Assembly: GCF_014750685.1 (NCBI RefSeq)
Contig: NZ_JAAXGE010000014.1
Coordinates: 62,001 to 126,000, forward strand
Reading direction: 5' to 3'
Source of the DNA: Bacteroides sp. GM023
Lineage (GTDB): Bacteria > Bacteroidota > Bacteroidia > Bacteroidales > Bacteroidaceae
DNA length: 64,000 bases
Shown: one piece after another, positions 10,256-19,750 of the stretch
Numbering within the stretch: the first letter of the stretch is position 1
Layout of the letters: every line of letters starts with the position of its first letter
Translations under genes and position numbers: made by a program
Notes under the pieces: model-generated
The model's input: only the letters and a program-made list of their open reading frames with translations
Databases searched by the model: none
Told to the model about the DNA's origin: nothing

Positions 10256-11710
10256 TTATGATTGGAAAAGAGATGATTGTTTATATACACCAAATGTATG
10301 AATTGCGGGACAAGCCTTACCGTCCAGAATACGCAAACGTACTTGTCCGGCTTTTACAGGGGCAAAACGTACAATCCATTTATTGCCGACAGACTGTTTA
10401 TCCGTAGCTTCCGGAATAGGAATCCAGTTCTTGCCGTCTTCGGAATATTCCACACTCCATTTCGTAGTCCGGTGTCCCAGCTCTATGACTTCCTGTATCA
10501 TCAGGCAGTCAAACTCGGTTTTCTTTGGTAAGGTGAAGACAATATCAGCTTTCACATTCCCGTCTTTTCCGGCAAAATAGGTTTCTTTCTTATCATCTAT
10601 CATTTTCTCGGGGGCAAACTTGGTTCCTCGTACATTAGTGGCTTTTACTTTAGCTTTAGTCAACAGGTTGACACTGAAAGTTTCATCAATTCCTTGTTTT
10701 AGTAATGCCGCATGCAGTGAGTCGGTCGGATGAATCAGTCCCCGTCTGTCAGGCGGAAAATTAAGAAGTAATACACTATTGCGTCCTACGGAAGTGCAAT
10801 AAATATCCCAAAGTTCACTGACGCTCTTCACGCGGTTATCTTCTTCGGCATGATAGAACCAGCTTGGACGGATAGAGACATCCGTTTCCGCAGGAACATA
10901 CGCATCTCCTTTCGGACTGCCTTCATTCAGTCCCTTATAATACTGCGCTTCATCACGGATAGCTATCGAATCGGTCGTTGCCCAACAAGGGTCGCCCGCT
11001 TCTCCCGCTTCATTTCCCATCCAGCGGACATCTGCGAATGGATATGAATTCTTTGTTCCGAAGATAACGCAATCCGGTTGTTTCTCACGGACAATCTTAT
11101 ACCAGTGACGGTAAATCGGCGTTGTCAGTTCGTCAGCTCCGGCACCATCCCACCAGGTTTCCCATATCTTACCGTAGTCGCTCATCAACTCATTGAGTTG
11201 GCAGGCGTAATATTCTTTATAACGTTCGGTGGTATAAAGAGGAGAAAGATGTTCGTGACGATCGTGCGGCCCCAGGTAGATACCTGCTTTCAGTCCATAT
11301 TCTTCACAAGCATCGACAAACTCACGGACTACATCCCCCTTGCCATTCTTCCAGGTGGCGTTCTTCACACTGTAGTCAGTGTATTTACTCGGCCACAGGC
11401 AAAATCCATCGGCATGTTTGGCGGTGAGGATAGCAGCGGGAATCCCCGCTGCTTTTAAAGTTCTCATCCATTGTCCGCAATCTAAAGCTGTCGGATTAAA
11501 AATTGCCGTACTGGCACGTCCGTCTCCTTCGTTCACAAATTCCTCGAAAGTGTTGATTCCAAAATGAAAGAACGCAATCATTTCACGATTGTACCATTCC
11601 AACTGTCTTTCACTCGGAGTCAGTCCACAAGGCGCAGGCGCTTGTTGTGCCATAGCCATGACGGAACAGGTAGTAGTTACGACTAATGCCAAGAGTTTTT
11701 TTATGTTCAT
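10256..11710 (-). CDS. GH29 alpha-L-fucosidase with C-terminal F5/8C-like domain
   Basis: 484 residues with a Sec signal peptide (ends AMAQQ), so periplasmic. The GH29 barrel runs from about 25 to 340: IAFFHFGINTFEEF, LTAKHADGFCLWPSKYTDYSV and WETWWDGAGADE, where Asp188 is the expected nucleophile. The C-terminal part from about residue 355 (ATNVRGTKFAPEKMIDDKKETYFAG) is a galactose-binding, discoidin-like domain. The short active-site region resembles the subgroup that acts on alpha-1,3/1,4-fucose in branched glycans, but this cannot be settled by eye. It sits 23 bp after the GxGYxYP gene and 10 bp before GH2. Confidence 0.93.
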   Translation of the reverse strand: MNIKKLLALVVTTTCSVMAMAQQAPAPCGLTPSERQLEWYNREMIAFFHFGINTFEEFVNEGDGRASTAIFNPTALDCGQWMRTLKAAGIPAAILTAKHADGFCLWPSKYTDYSVKNATWKNGKGDVVREFVDACEEYGLKAGIYLGPHDRHEHLSPLYTTERYKEYYACQLNELMSDYGKIWETWWDGAGADELTTPIYRHWYKIVREKQPDCVIFGTKNSYPFADVRWMGNEAGEAGDPCWATTDSIAIRDEAQYYKGLNEGSPKGDAYVPAETDVSIRPSWFYHAEEDNRVKSVSELWDIYCTSVGRNSVLLLNFPPDRRGLIHPTDSLHAALLKQGIDETFSVNLLTKAKVKATNVRGTKFAPEKMIDDKKETYFAGKDGNVKADIVFTLPKKTEFDCLMIQEVIELGHRTTKWSVEYSEDGKNWIPIPEATDKQSVGNKWIVRFAPVKAGQVRLRILDGKACPAIHTFGVYKQSSLFQS

Positions 11711-11733
11711 GATATATAGATTACGAATAAGAT

Positions 11734-13401
11734 TTAGTTAGTAGGTCCCAGGTTTTGTTTCACAAGTTGCACGAACTGGTCAACGGGGACAACACGTACA
11801 TTATCATTCAGCCCGTCAATGACTGTTTTGATACATTGTTGGTCTTTTGTCCAGCAATGTACGAAAACAAAGGTGTATCCGTCCGCACTGTGCGGATTAG
11901 CAGAACGGCTGTTGATTTGGGAAATAACGGCTGCTTCTTCGCCCCTGCCGTTACTAAGACCTTCCCACAATACGCTTCTCTGCTCAATCACAGGTTTGCC
12001 GTTATCCGAAAACTTAATGCCGCCGGCTCCTGTCTCCCCATATCCCGTATAGAATATGGCATCAATATTAGGCTGAGCCAGATACTTGTTATAAACCTTG
12101 GAATTAGTCATAATTTTCTGATCCAGGATATTACAGATATTCAAACCTACCTTATCCACATACTCGTTAAGCTTAACCAGATATGCGTCCAAATCGGCGT
12201 CCGACATCTTACTAGGAAAAATATAACTGCTGCCACTCGGCCCTGCTACAAAGTAATCCCCTTCCTTGCTATTCTCATAATACCAACGCAATGCTGCCGG
12301 AGCCAGGTCATACAAAGAAGGCGAAATGGTATAGCCTACCGGGAATTGTCCATGCAGATCATGGTCGAAGTATCCCTGTTGTCCCCAAAGGTTAAAGGCG
12401 ATATTGTCACCATCACTTACGAGGAATGTCACATAGTGTACGTTCTCTTCGGTAGTCACCTCTTTGGTTGCCGGACGTTGTTTTAATCCCGACGTATCAT
12501 AGATGCTGCTCAATGTCGCCAGGTTCGCAGCCTGGTCGGTCGGCAGCATAGATACTCCCAGTTTGGAAGCATTATTCACCATTCCCCATTCATCCAGATC
12601 GTAATAACCGAAGCAATAGGCTCCCTCATCCAAGTCTGTCAGAATAGATGTGCGCCAAGTCCAGTCTTTACGGGCGTTATAGTCATAAAATGCAAAGGCG
12701 TTCGTCATCGTGATATAGTCACGCAGATGATGAAAAATCTCCGGTTTCATATCAGCCGCCAGGCTTTTATCCAACTGGTCTTTATAATTTTCATACAACC
12801 ACTTTTCGTCGTGTGAACTTACATTCATTAATTCGGTAGTCACTCCCATCGCCTTGACCTTATCCACCAAAGATTCCTGAACGGCAATTCCACGTAGCAA
12901 ACCACACAGAGAAGTAGCTACATTGACAGAATGGGATTGTCCGTCTGAATAAGGTTTATAAGTAATGTACCCTTTTATCACTCCTGTCTCTACATAATGT
13001 GCCACTAAAGACGACAATGAATTGTAGGTTTTCACAGGAATACCATATTTGTTCTGCATCTGCTTCAACCATACGGAAGAAGGGCCGCCCTCATTTATAT
13101 AAACCTGATCGCCCGTTACTCTTGCCGCAAGTCCCGCCAAGGTGGAAAGGATTACTTTCTCGCCATCATTCAGTCCGGTGATAGACAAGGAATTCAAGGA
13201 TTTCAATTCGCGCCCTTTCAGATGTACAAATCCTCTGCTCAACGGTTCGGACGGGTCGATGAGGTCATCTCCCGGTTCTTCAGGTTCTTCAGGATTTCCG
13301 GTGGAAGGAGTATATTTGGGTATAACCACACCTGCCGTCGGGTCTTCCATGCAAGAAGCCAGTAAGCAGAATGTTAATAATATATAGATGTATTTTTTCA
13401 T
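11734..13401 (-). CDS. GxGYxYP-family putative glycoside hydrolase lipoprotein (PUL A copy)
   Basis: 555-residue lipoprotein: lipobox LASC, then M-E-D and a Pro/Glu-rich linker (NPEEPEEPGDDLIDPSEP), so probably tethered at the cell surface. The N-terminal half (GLNDGEKVILSTLAGLAARVTGDQVYIN) matches the usual N-domain of the family. The C-terminal half has FLVSDGDNIAFNLW, then VAGPSGSSYIFPSKM in place of the GxGYxYP signature, and TFVFVHCWTKD near the end. Compared with the signature it keeps Y-x-F-P but has S for the second G and F for the last Y. The family is predicted to be glycan-active, but I know of no established reaction. It is a paralogue of the gene at 24293-26182 in PUL B. Confidence 0.8.
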   Translation of the reverse strand: MKKYIYILLTFCLLASCMEDPTAGVVIPKYTPSTGNPEEPEEPGDDLIDPSEPLSRGFVHLKGRELKSLNSLSITGLNDGEKVILSTLAGLAARVTGDQVYINEGGPSSVWLKQMQNKYGIPVKTYNSLSSLVAHYVETGVIKGYITYKPYSDGQSHSVNVATSLCGLLRGIAVQESLVDKVKAMGVTTELMNVSSHDEKWLYENYKDQLDKSLAADMKPEIFHHLRDYITMTNAFAFYDYNARKDWTWRTSILTDLDEGAYCFGYYDLDEWGMVNNASKLGVSMLPTDQAANLATLSSIYDTSGLKQRPATKEVTTEENVHYVTFLVSDGDNIAFNLWGQQGYFDHDLHGQFPVGYTISPSLYDLAPAALRWYYENSKEGDYFVAGPSGSSYIFPSKMSDADLDAYLVKLNEYVDKVGLNICNILDQKIMTNSKVYNKYLAQPNIDAIFYTGYGETGAGGIKFSDNGKPVIEQRSVLWEGLSNGRGEEAAVISQINSRSANPHSADGYTFVFVHCWTKDQQCIKTVIDGLNDNVRVVPVDQFVQLVKQNLGPTN

Positions 13402-13418
13402 GATGATTATCTTTCCTG

Positions 13419-14390
13419 TTACTTAATAATAGAAATCGCATTTATTTCAGCCACAGCAGTAGCCCATTTTCCACTATATACGGCTGTAATGGTCAAGCGG
13501 AAATAACGCGCCTGCTTGAATCCGGGGAAATAAGAACGGAATTCTTCTTTCGCTCCTGCGGGCAGGTCACTGTATGTTCCGGCTGATTCCCATTTGGTTC
13601 CGTCGAGACTGGTTTCCATCGTCATCTCCTGCGGCCATGCTTCACCGTGATCCCTGGATACATATTGAAAGCCGAGCATCTTCACTTCCTTGCCCATATC
13701 CACTACGATATGATGTGGAGGTTCAGGCTCATTGCCCTTCCATTGTGTATGCCAAAAAGTTCCTTTCAGCCCGTCGAAAGCATGAATGGCATGCCCGTTG
13801 TCCGAACCTTCGCCGCTGGTTTCTTCCGAAGACACTTCTACTATCTGCCACTCACTGCGATCCGCCAACGGCATCGCCCACACATCTTCTGCGCCACTCA
13901 ACAGATAATATACTGTCTGCTGAATATGATCGGCTTGCGCTCCCTCTATGGAAGTGATGGTGATTGGTAATAAATAAGAGTCGAACGGCTGAATCTTTCC
14001 CTGGGCGTTGACTGCAAGTATCAAGTCGTCAGAAGAGCTCTTCCCTGCCTGAATAACCGCTTCCGTAGTGAGCGTATAGCAGTCTGAAGGAAGCAAAGGG
14101 TAATCTGTGCCGCATAAAGAATTATATTCGTTCACTTTGGCTTCGTCTACGCTCAACTGTACCTTAACGTCTCCCGACACTTCCTTACCGGAACGGGTAA
14201 CATAATCACTGGCAGTCACGGCTACATGAAACACCTCTCTTAACTCTGTATCCAGGTCGAAATTCTTAATCTGCAAAGCTTTCGCTTCCGGGATATAGAC
14301 TTTGCAAACATCATCATCACTACATCCACTCAGCAAGGCCAATGAACAAAACATCGCACCTGCCGCTATGATAAATCTATTTAGTTTCAT
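13419..14390 (-). CDS. DUF1735 + F5/8 type C (discoidin) surface glycan-binding lipoprotein
   Basis: 323 residues. Signal peptide and lipobox (LLSGC) followed by S-D-D-D, a surface-export signal. Residues about 35-165 fit DUF1735, an Ig-like domain common directly after SusD (VTASDYVTRSGKEVSGDVKVQLSVD...YLLPITI). Residues about 180-323 are a discoidin/F5/8C domain (SNGHAIHAFDGLKGTFWHTQWKG, then HHIVVDMGKEVKMLGFQYVSR and ARYFRLTI). Position right after SusD supports the role of an extra surface glycan-binding protein. The gene lies 17 bp upstream of the GxGYxYP gene. Confidence 0.87.
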   Translation of the reverse strand: MKLNRFIIAAGAMFCSLALLSGCSDDDVCKVYIPEAKALQIKNFDLDTELREVFHVAVTASDYVTRSGKEVSGDVKVQLSVDEAKVNEYNSLCGTDYPLLPSDCYTLTTEAVIQAGKSSSDDLILAVNAQGKIQPFDSYLLPITITSIEGAQADHIQQTVYYLLSGAEDVWAMPLADRSEWQIVEVSSEETSGEGSDNGHAIHAFDGLKGTFWHTQWKGNEPEPPHHIVVDMGKEVKMLGFQYVSRDHGEAWPQEMTMETSLDGTKWESAGTYSDLPAGAKEEFRSYFPGFKQARYFRLTITAVYSGKWATAVAEINAISIIK

Positions 14391-14420
14391 ACGAATAATC
14401 TTTCAAGGTTTACATTGTTA

Positions 14421-16163
14421 TTAATATCCGGGATTTTGTCCGCCTGCCCATCCGTCTTCGCCGCCGTTCTGCTCACGGATTACCGGATTCTTATCCAACA
14501 CATATTGCGGAATAGGCTGGTAATACATACGGGGCAGGAAAGTACGCTTGCCCACTTCGTGATAATTATATTCCCATACGCCGTCTCCGTCCGTATCTTC
14601 AACCTTCATACCGCCAATAGGCTTATTCATCACGCCATTCTCACCGTCACAAATCTTCCAGCGAAGAATATCCCACCAGCGTTTATCTTCGAATGCCAGT
14701 TCGATACGTCGATCCCTGCGGATAACTTCACGCAACTGGTTCTCCGTAATGCCCTGCGGATATGTGTCTTCAATGGAAGGCATATTACCGCCACGCGTTC
14801 TTACCATATCCAGGTATTCTACGGCTGTCGGTTTATCTCCCGCTTCCAAAGATGCTTCGGCATACATCAGCAATACATCCGCATAACGGAAGAAGATATA
14901 ATTCGCCATACCGTTGCTCATTTGCAGATTATCCGCTCCATTCACAGATTCGTCAATCGTTTTGCGGGTATAGTAACCCGTATTCGTAACGTCACTTTCG
15001 GAAGAAGTATCTATCTCATTCGGACTGCCTACTCCTACGCGGGTAATGATTTCTTCACCCTGCCACATGGAGCCGTCATACAAGATACTCTGATAGAAAC
15101 GTTTTTCACGACCTTTATATGGATTATTCTTATTATAACCGGAGGCAGGATCAGAGATCGGCAGTCCGTTTGCCATGCAATAGTCGTCTACAAGTTCCTG
15201 TGTAGGTTGCATATTCCCCCAACTGGACTGTACTCCTTTCACAAATACCGGGCCGAACAGACCTTCACGGCGTCCGCCGTTCTGCTTGGACATCTGGAAG
15301 TCGAAAATAACTTCATCATTATTATTCGTAGCTTCTGTCCAAAGATCGAGGATAGTGGGTTGCAAATGATACACCCCTAATCCTATCACATCTTGCAATG
15401 TCGCGGCAGCAGCTTCCCAACGTTTCTTATCCTTGCCGGGATTACGTAATTCACTGGCATGGAACAGTTCCACCCATCCTTTCAGTGTCAGGATTGCTCC
15501 TTTGGAAGCGCGTCCCAAATCGGCACCGCTACGACGGTCGGGAAGGTCTTCTTTGATTTCATCCAACTCTTTATCTATAAATTCAAATGTCTTCTGCGCA
15601 GTTTCACGCGGATAGAAAATATCCGTACTCACATTATTATCCAACACCTCTGTAATAATAGGCACACCGCCGTAAGCCATCCAAAGATAATGGTAGAACC
15701 AGGCACGCAGGAAACGTGCTTCGGCCAGGCGTTCTTTCTTATAATCGGCAGAAAATTCCGATTCCTTCACCTTGTTGATGAAAAGATTGCAGGAACGGAT
15801 ACGTTCATACTGTCCCTTCGCGTCATCGTTATTCTGACGTCCCCATTTCCACATATCCCATGGGCCGGGTATCCAACTGGTAGGAGACAACGCTCCGGTA
15901 TATATAGTTGTCCGCGCATTCATCCATTCGGCTCCGACATATGAATTGTCCGAATATTGATCCAGATTCTGCGTTTCATTATTCAAATGAGGCAACTGAT
16001 TATAAATGTCGTTCAGAAACATATCGGCATTCTCTTCCGATCCCCAAACCGTCGTATCTCCGAAACGGTCTTTCGGCTCTATCTCAAGCCAGTCTTCACA
16101 AGCAGACAGCAAAGCTAATGTTCCTGCCAGGCAAACTGTTTTTATTATAGTATGTATTCTCAT
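14421..16163 (-). CDS. SusD/RagB-family lipoprotein of PUL A
   Basis: 580 residues, lipobox LSAC followed by E-D-W-L-E, and SusD hallmarks: DRFGDTTVWGSEENADMFLNDIYNQL, RLAEARFLRAWFYHYLWMAYGGVPIIT, YADVLLMYAEASLEAGD, REVIRRDRRIELAFEDKRWWDILRW and a C-terminal GWAGGQNPGY. It forms the surface lid of the SusC at 16193-19555, encoded 29 bp upstream. Confidence 0.96.
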   Translation of the reverse strand: MRIHTIIKTVCLAGTLALLSACEDWLEIEPKDRFGDTTVWGSEENADMFLNDIYNQLPHLNNETQNLDQYSDNSYVGAEWMNARTTIYTGALSPTSWIPGPWDMWKWGRQNNDDAKGQYERIRSCNLFINKVKESEFSADYKKERLAEARFLRAWFYHYLWMAYGGVPIITEVLDNNVSTDIFYPRETAQKTFEFIDKELDEIKEDLPDRRSGADLGRASKGAILTLKGWVELFHASELRNPGKDKKRWEAAAATLQDVIGLGVYHLQPTILDLWTEATNNNDEVIFDFQMSKQNGGRREGLFGPVFVKGVQSSWGNMQPTQELVDDYCMANGLPISDPASGYNKNNPYKGREKRFYQSILYDGSMWQGEEIITRVGVGSPNEIDTSSESDVTNTGYYTRKTIDESVNGADNLQMSNGMANYIFFRYADVLLMYAEASLEAGDKPTAVEYLDMVRTRGGNMPSIEDTYPQGITENQLREVIRRDRRIELAFEDKRWWDILRWKICDGENGVMNKPIGGMKVEDTDGDGVWEYNYHEVGKRTFLPRMYYQPIPQYVLDKNPVIREQNGGEDGWAGGQNPGY

Positions 16164-16192
16164 ATTCTATACTTTTTATGATGGTTAACTAA

Positions 16193-19100
16193 TTAAAAAG
16201 TGACGTTCAGACCAAAAGCATATACTGCCTGCTGCATATAGTATTTACCATTGGCAGACTTGGCTTCCGGGTCTACAAGTTCTTTCATAAACGGAGTCCA
16301 TGTCCATAGATTCTGACCGGAAGCATATACGCGCGCGGAGCTGATACCGATAAAGTTCAATGCCGAACGGGGCAAAGTGTAACCGATTTCAATACTTTTC
16401 AGACGAATGTAGGTAGCGTCACGAACCCACCAGGAAGAAGGCTGACGATGGTTGTTGACAGTCACCTCACTGGTCAGGCGCGGATAGCGAGCGTTCGGAT
16501 TATCCGGTGTCCAGTGATCCTTGAACTGCAACTTGGTGGCAGAGCCCGAATCAAAGAACGGCATCACCAATGTTTCACCCAATGAAATGCTGGTACGGGT
16601 AGCTCCCTGAATCAAGGCATTCAAGTCGAAATTCTTCCATTGGATGCTGGGAGATAGACCGAAAATAATTTCGGGAGCCCAGTTGGAGTATCCGATTACC
16701 GTCTGGTCATGTTCATCAATCTTGCCGTCGGGCACTCCGTTAGGGCCGCTTAAATCCTTGTAACGCAAATCTCCCGGATATACTTGTCCCCAAGGCTGTG
16801 TAGCGATACCGGACTTCAACGAACCGTCGGGATTGAAATCATCATATGTGAAATAGCCCAGCGCATCATATCCGAACATTGTCCCGTCAGGACGTCCCGT
16901 TCTGCGGCGGTTCGGATTATTATATGTAGCTTCCGTTTCAAATACTTCATCCAGGATATTCCGCGCGAACGTAAATGTTCCCTTAGCGCCGACCATCCAG
17001 TCTTTGTTGATACGTTTATTGAAGTTCAAAGAGAAATCAACACCCTGGTTGTGCATGCTTCCCGCATTTACCTGCGACAAGGGAATACCATATTCTGCCG
17101 GAACCAAAGCATTAGGAGCCATCAGCATATTCGAACGTTTTTCATAAAAATAGTCCGCTTCTAAAGAAAGCATGCCGTTCAGTACGGAGAATTCTATACC
17201 GAAGTCAAACTTCTTCGCTTTCTCCCAAGTGATATTCGGGTTACCTTGCAGGTTTTCCCACATACCCATCATGGGCACTCCGCCGAAGTTGACAGCATTA
17301 CCGAATCCATAATCACTCATGTACTGGTAAGAACTACCCGCCAGGTTTCCGGATTCACCGTATGACAGACGGAATTTCAATTTGTCCATCCATTCTATAT
17401 CTTTCATAAAAGATTCTTCGCGCAAGTTCCATCCAAGTGAGAAGGCGGGGAAGAAACCGAAACGTTTGCCCGGAGCAAAGTAATAGTGTCCGTCATAACG
17501 TCCTGACACTTCAGCCATATAGCGGTTATCGTAATTGTATCCCAAACGGAATGCGTATCCCACCTGACGTTCCTTCCAGGAAGTTCCCCCGTTGCTTATA
17601 TCAGCAGGGTCGCTGCTGCCCGCATTGATTTCATCAATGTCGATATTATAATTCAGACGCTTGGCATTCATGTTCCACACGTTTCTTTCGCGGGCTTCAA
17701 TGACTCCCAGTCCGGTCACTGTATGCTTGCCGAAAGTCCGGGAGTAATTAATCATTCCCTGGTAGGTCATGCTCACACTCTCTTCAAAAGATTGTTCCAG
17801 ATTCGGTTTCTCCGGTCCTTGGAATCCTTCCATATATTGATAGGGAGTTTGTGAGGCATCCAGCGTATAAACAGGGATTGGAGTCATATACTTCTTTTTC
17901 TTTATCCGGTACGGGTCGTAGTTGATAACGCCTTTAATGCTCAATCCTTTGACGAAAGGAAGTTGCTGTTCGATAGAAAGTGAAGTATTCAGCTGGTCGG
18001 CAGGTTCCTGGCGGTATCCGCTACGGTAGGCCAATCCGAAAAGGGATTTTCCTACATATTGTCCCCACAATCCATTGGAGTATTGGATAGCTGAAATAGG
18101 CGGTGTACGATAAGCCTGATACATGATGTCTCCCGTATCGGCTCCCGGATAGTTTTTCTTTTCGTGCCATCCGCCGAGACTTAAACTTATCTTCGTGTAT
18201 TTGGTGGCATCCACGCTCAGGTTAGCCAGCAGGTTGAAACGCTGATAATCCGTAGTGCTCCACATACCTTGCTGATAGGAATATCCCAAAGATACGTAGT
18301 ATTGGAATTTGTCGCTACCACCGGACAATTGCAAGTTGTGATTGGTGATTACAGAATTGCTTTGCACTAAATCGCGCAATCCGTTGCTGTTAGGATAACG
18401 GTCAGGGTCGGCATCCGGGTCGCCTGCACTTGTTTTACGATACATTTCGAGGTCATGCTGTGAATAGGCGTAATAATTAGGATAACCGGCATTCATAGCG
18501 GCTTCGTTTTTCATCAAAGCATATTCATAGGAGTTCACCTGGTCCGTGATGCGGGTGGGATTCTGGAAACCGATGTATCCGTTGTATGACAATACGGGAG
18601 CACCGCTTTTTCCTTTTTTAGTAGTTACCAGCACTACACCATTGGCACCCGCCATACCGTAAGGCGCTACGGCAGCCGCATCTTTCAGAATCGTAATATC
18701 TTCGATCATGTTTGGGTCGATGCGTGAGAAGTCACGGGGAACACCGTCTACCACTACCAGCGGAGACTGGTTTCCCAATGTAGCCACACCGCGGATTCTC
18801 AAATCAGAACCATCGGCTCCCGGTTCGCCCGAGCCTTGCTTCGCGATGACTCCGGCCATACGTCCCGCCAAACTGTTAGAGATATTGATAACCGGCTTTT
18901 GCGCAACATCTTTTGTTTTCATGCTCGAAACGGCAGCGGTAGAAGAGATTTTCTTCTGTGTACCGTAAGCCACGACGACTACTTCGTCCAGTATTTCAGA
19001 GTCTTCTTCCAGAATGATACGGACATTGTTCTGTCCATTTACTGATACGTTCTTAGTTGCAAAGCCCACATAGGTCACGGACAACACCGCGGTGGAAGGC

Positions 19101-19555
19101 AAAGCCAGAGTAAACTTACCGTCGATATCCGTGATTGTACCATTGGCTGCGCTCCCCTGCTCCATGATATTGGCTCCGATAATCGGCTCACCGCTTTTAT
19201 CTACTACGCTCCCTTTGACTGTTATTTTTTTACCTATTGATTTCTTGTCTATCTGCGTTTTCTTCAGTGAAATGTAATTGTCCGCATATTCATACATCAA
19301 TCCTAGCTGGGGCAATGCATTATCCAGCAGAATCTTTACCTGTTTATTATGAGCGTTGATTTTTACCTTTTGTTCGATATTGATGTCTTTTCCGTAGACA
19401 AACAAATATCCAGTCTGTTTTTCGATGTCGCGAATCAGTTCTTTTAGCGAAATCGAGTTCTTATTAATATTCACAACTGCTGTCTGTGCCTGTACCTGAT
19501 ATGTAAAAAGGTTAATAAACAGGAGCAAGGCAAGCAGTGAAAGGATTTTTTTCAT
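16193..19555 (-). CDS. SusC-type TonB-dependent transducer with STN domain (PUL A)
   Basis: 1120 residues. Signal peptide (ending VQAQ), then an STN domain at about 25-100 (ISLKELIRDIEKQTGYLFVYG...VKILLDNALPQLGLMYEY), a carboxypeptidase-D regulatory-like domain (ITVKGSVVDKSGEPIIGANI), the plug (about 190-310, VVVAYGTQKKISSTAAVS, then VVDGVPRDFSRIDPNMIEDI) and a barrel ending in AFGLNVTF. STN-bearing SusC proteins signal through FecR anti-sigma factors, and a FecR/ECF-sigma pair lies directly upstream on the same strand. This gives an inferred loop: substrate in the barrel, STN contact with FecR, release of sigma, transcription of PUL A. Confidence 0.96.
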   Translation of the reverse strand: MKKILSLLALLLFINLFTYQVQAQTAVVNINKNSISLKELIRDIEKQTGYLFVYGKDINIEQKVKINAHNKQVKILLDNALPQLGLMYEYADNYISLKKTQIDKKSIGKKITVKGSVVDKSGEPIIGANIMEQGSAANGTITDIDGKFTLALPSTAVLSVTYVGFATKNVSVNGQNNVRIILEEDSEILDEVVVVAYGTQKKISSTAAVSSMKTKDVAQKPVINISNSLAGRMAGVIAKQGSGEPGADGSDLRIRGVATLGNQSPLVVVDGVPRDFSRIDPNMIEDITILKDAAAVAPYGMAGANGVVLVTTKKGKSGAPVLSYNGYIGFQNPTRITDQVNSYEYALMKNEAAMNAGYPNYYAYSQHDLEMYRKTSAGDPDADPDRYPNSNGLRDLVQSNSVITNHNLQLSGGSDKFQYYVSLGYSYQQGMWSTTDYQRFNLLANLSVDATKYTKISLSLGGWHEKKNYPGADTGDIMYQAYRTPPISAIQYSNGLWGQYVGKSLFGLAYRSGYRQEPADQLNTSLSIEQQLPFVKGLSIKGVINYDPYRIKKKKYMTPIPVYTLDASQTPYQYMEGFQGPEKPNLEQSFEESVSMTYQGMINYSRTFGKHTVTGLGVIEARERNVWNMNAKRLNYNIDIDEINAGSSDPADISNGGTSWKERQVGYAFRLGYNYDNRYMAEVSGRYDGHYYFAPGKRFGFFPAFSLGWNLREESFMKDIEWMDKLKFRLSYGESGNLAGSSYQYMSDYGFGNAVNFGGVPMMGMWENLQGNPNITWEKAKKFDFGIEFSVLNGMLSLEADYFYEKRSNMLMAPNALVPAEYGIPLSQVNAGSMHNQGVDFSLNFNKRINKDWMVGAKGTFTFARNILDEVFETEATYNNPNRRRTGRPDGTMFGYDALGYFTYDDFNPDGSLKSGIATQPWGQVYPGDLRYKDLSGPNGVPDGKIDEHDQTVIGYSNWAPEIIFGLSPSIQWKNFDLNALIQGATRTSISLGETLVMPFFDSGSATKLQFKDHWTPDNPNARYPRLTSEVTVNNHRQPSSWWVRDATYIRLKSIEIGYTLPRSALNFIGISSARVYASGQNLWTWTPFMKELVDPEAKSANGKYYMQQAVYAFGLNVTF

Positions 19556-19750
19556 AACTTTGCTAAGTGATTTTGTTAGTACTTTAATTTAGGTTCACTA
19601 TCTTGTGAATCAAGGAAAGTATTAATAGCCGAGGAATTGGGGAAGGTGGTGCAACACTTTCCCCCTTTTTATTCCTCGTTTGATGTCTATTTACTTTCGT
19701 TTTTCTTCTTCCGTTGTGTTACATAGGCATTAAACTTTTTAATCTGGTTA
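19556..19750 (-). promoter_or_regulatory. Leader region between anti-sigma and susC, with long stem-loop and a short palindrome
   Basis: A strong stem-loop occupies 19631-19677: outer arms GAGGAAT and ATTCCTC, inner arms GGGGAAGGTG and CACTTTCCCC. Closer to susC, TTCAC (19594-19598) and GTGAA (19605-19609) form a short palindrome. No TAnnTTTG box was found before susC, as expected if the ECF sigma factor reads its promoter. The stem may end the sigma/anti-sigma transcript or form part of the susC leader. Confidence 0.5.

Noticed and set aside
10245..10293. Earlier start of the GH2 gene at 10293
   Set aside because: It would overlap the GH29 gene by 38 bp and places 16 non-signal residues before a clear signal peptide at 10245.
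14415..15380. Long plus-strand frame opposite the PUL A SusD gene
   Set aside because: It mirrors a well supported SusD gene, has low-complexity Ile/His/Phe-rich composition and no recognisable domain.
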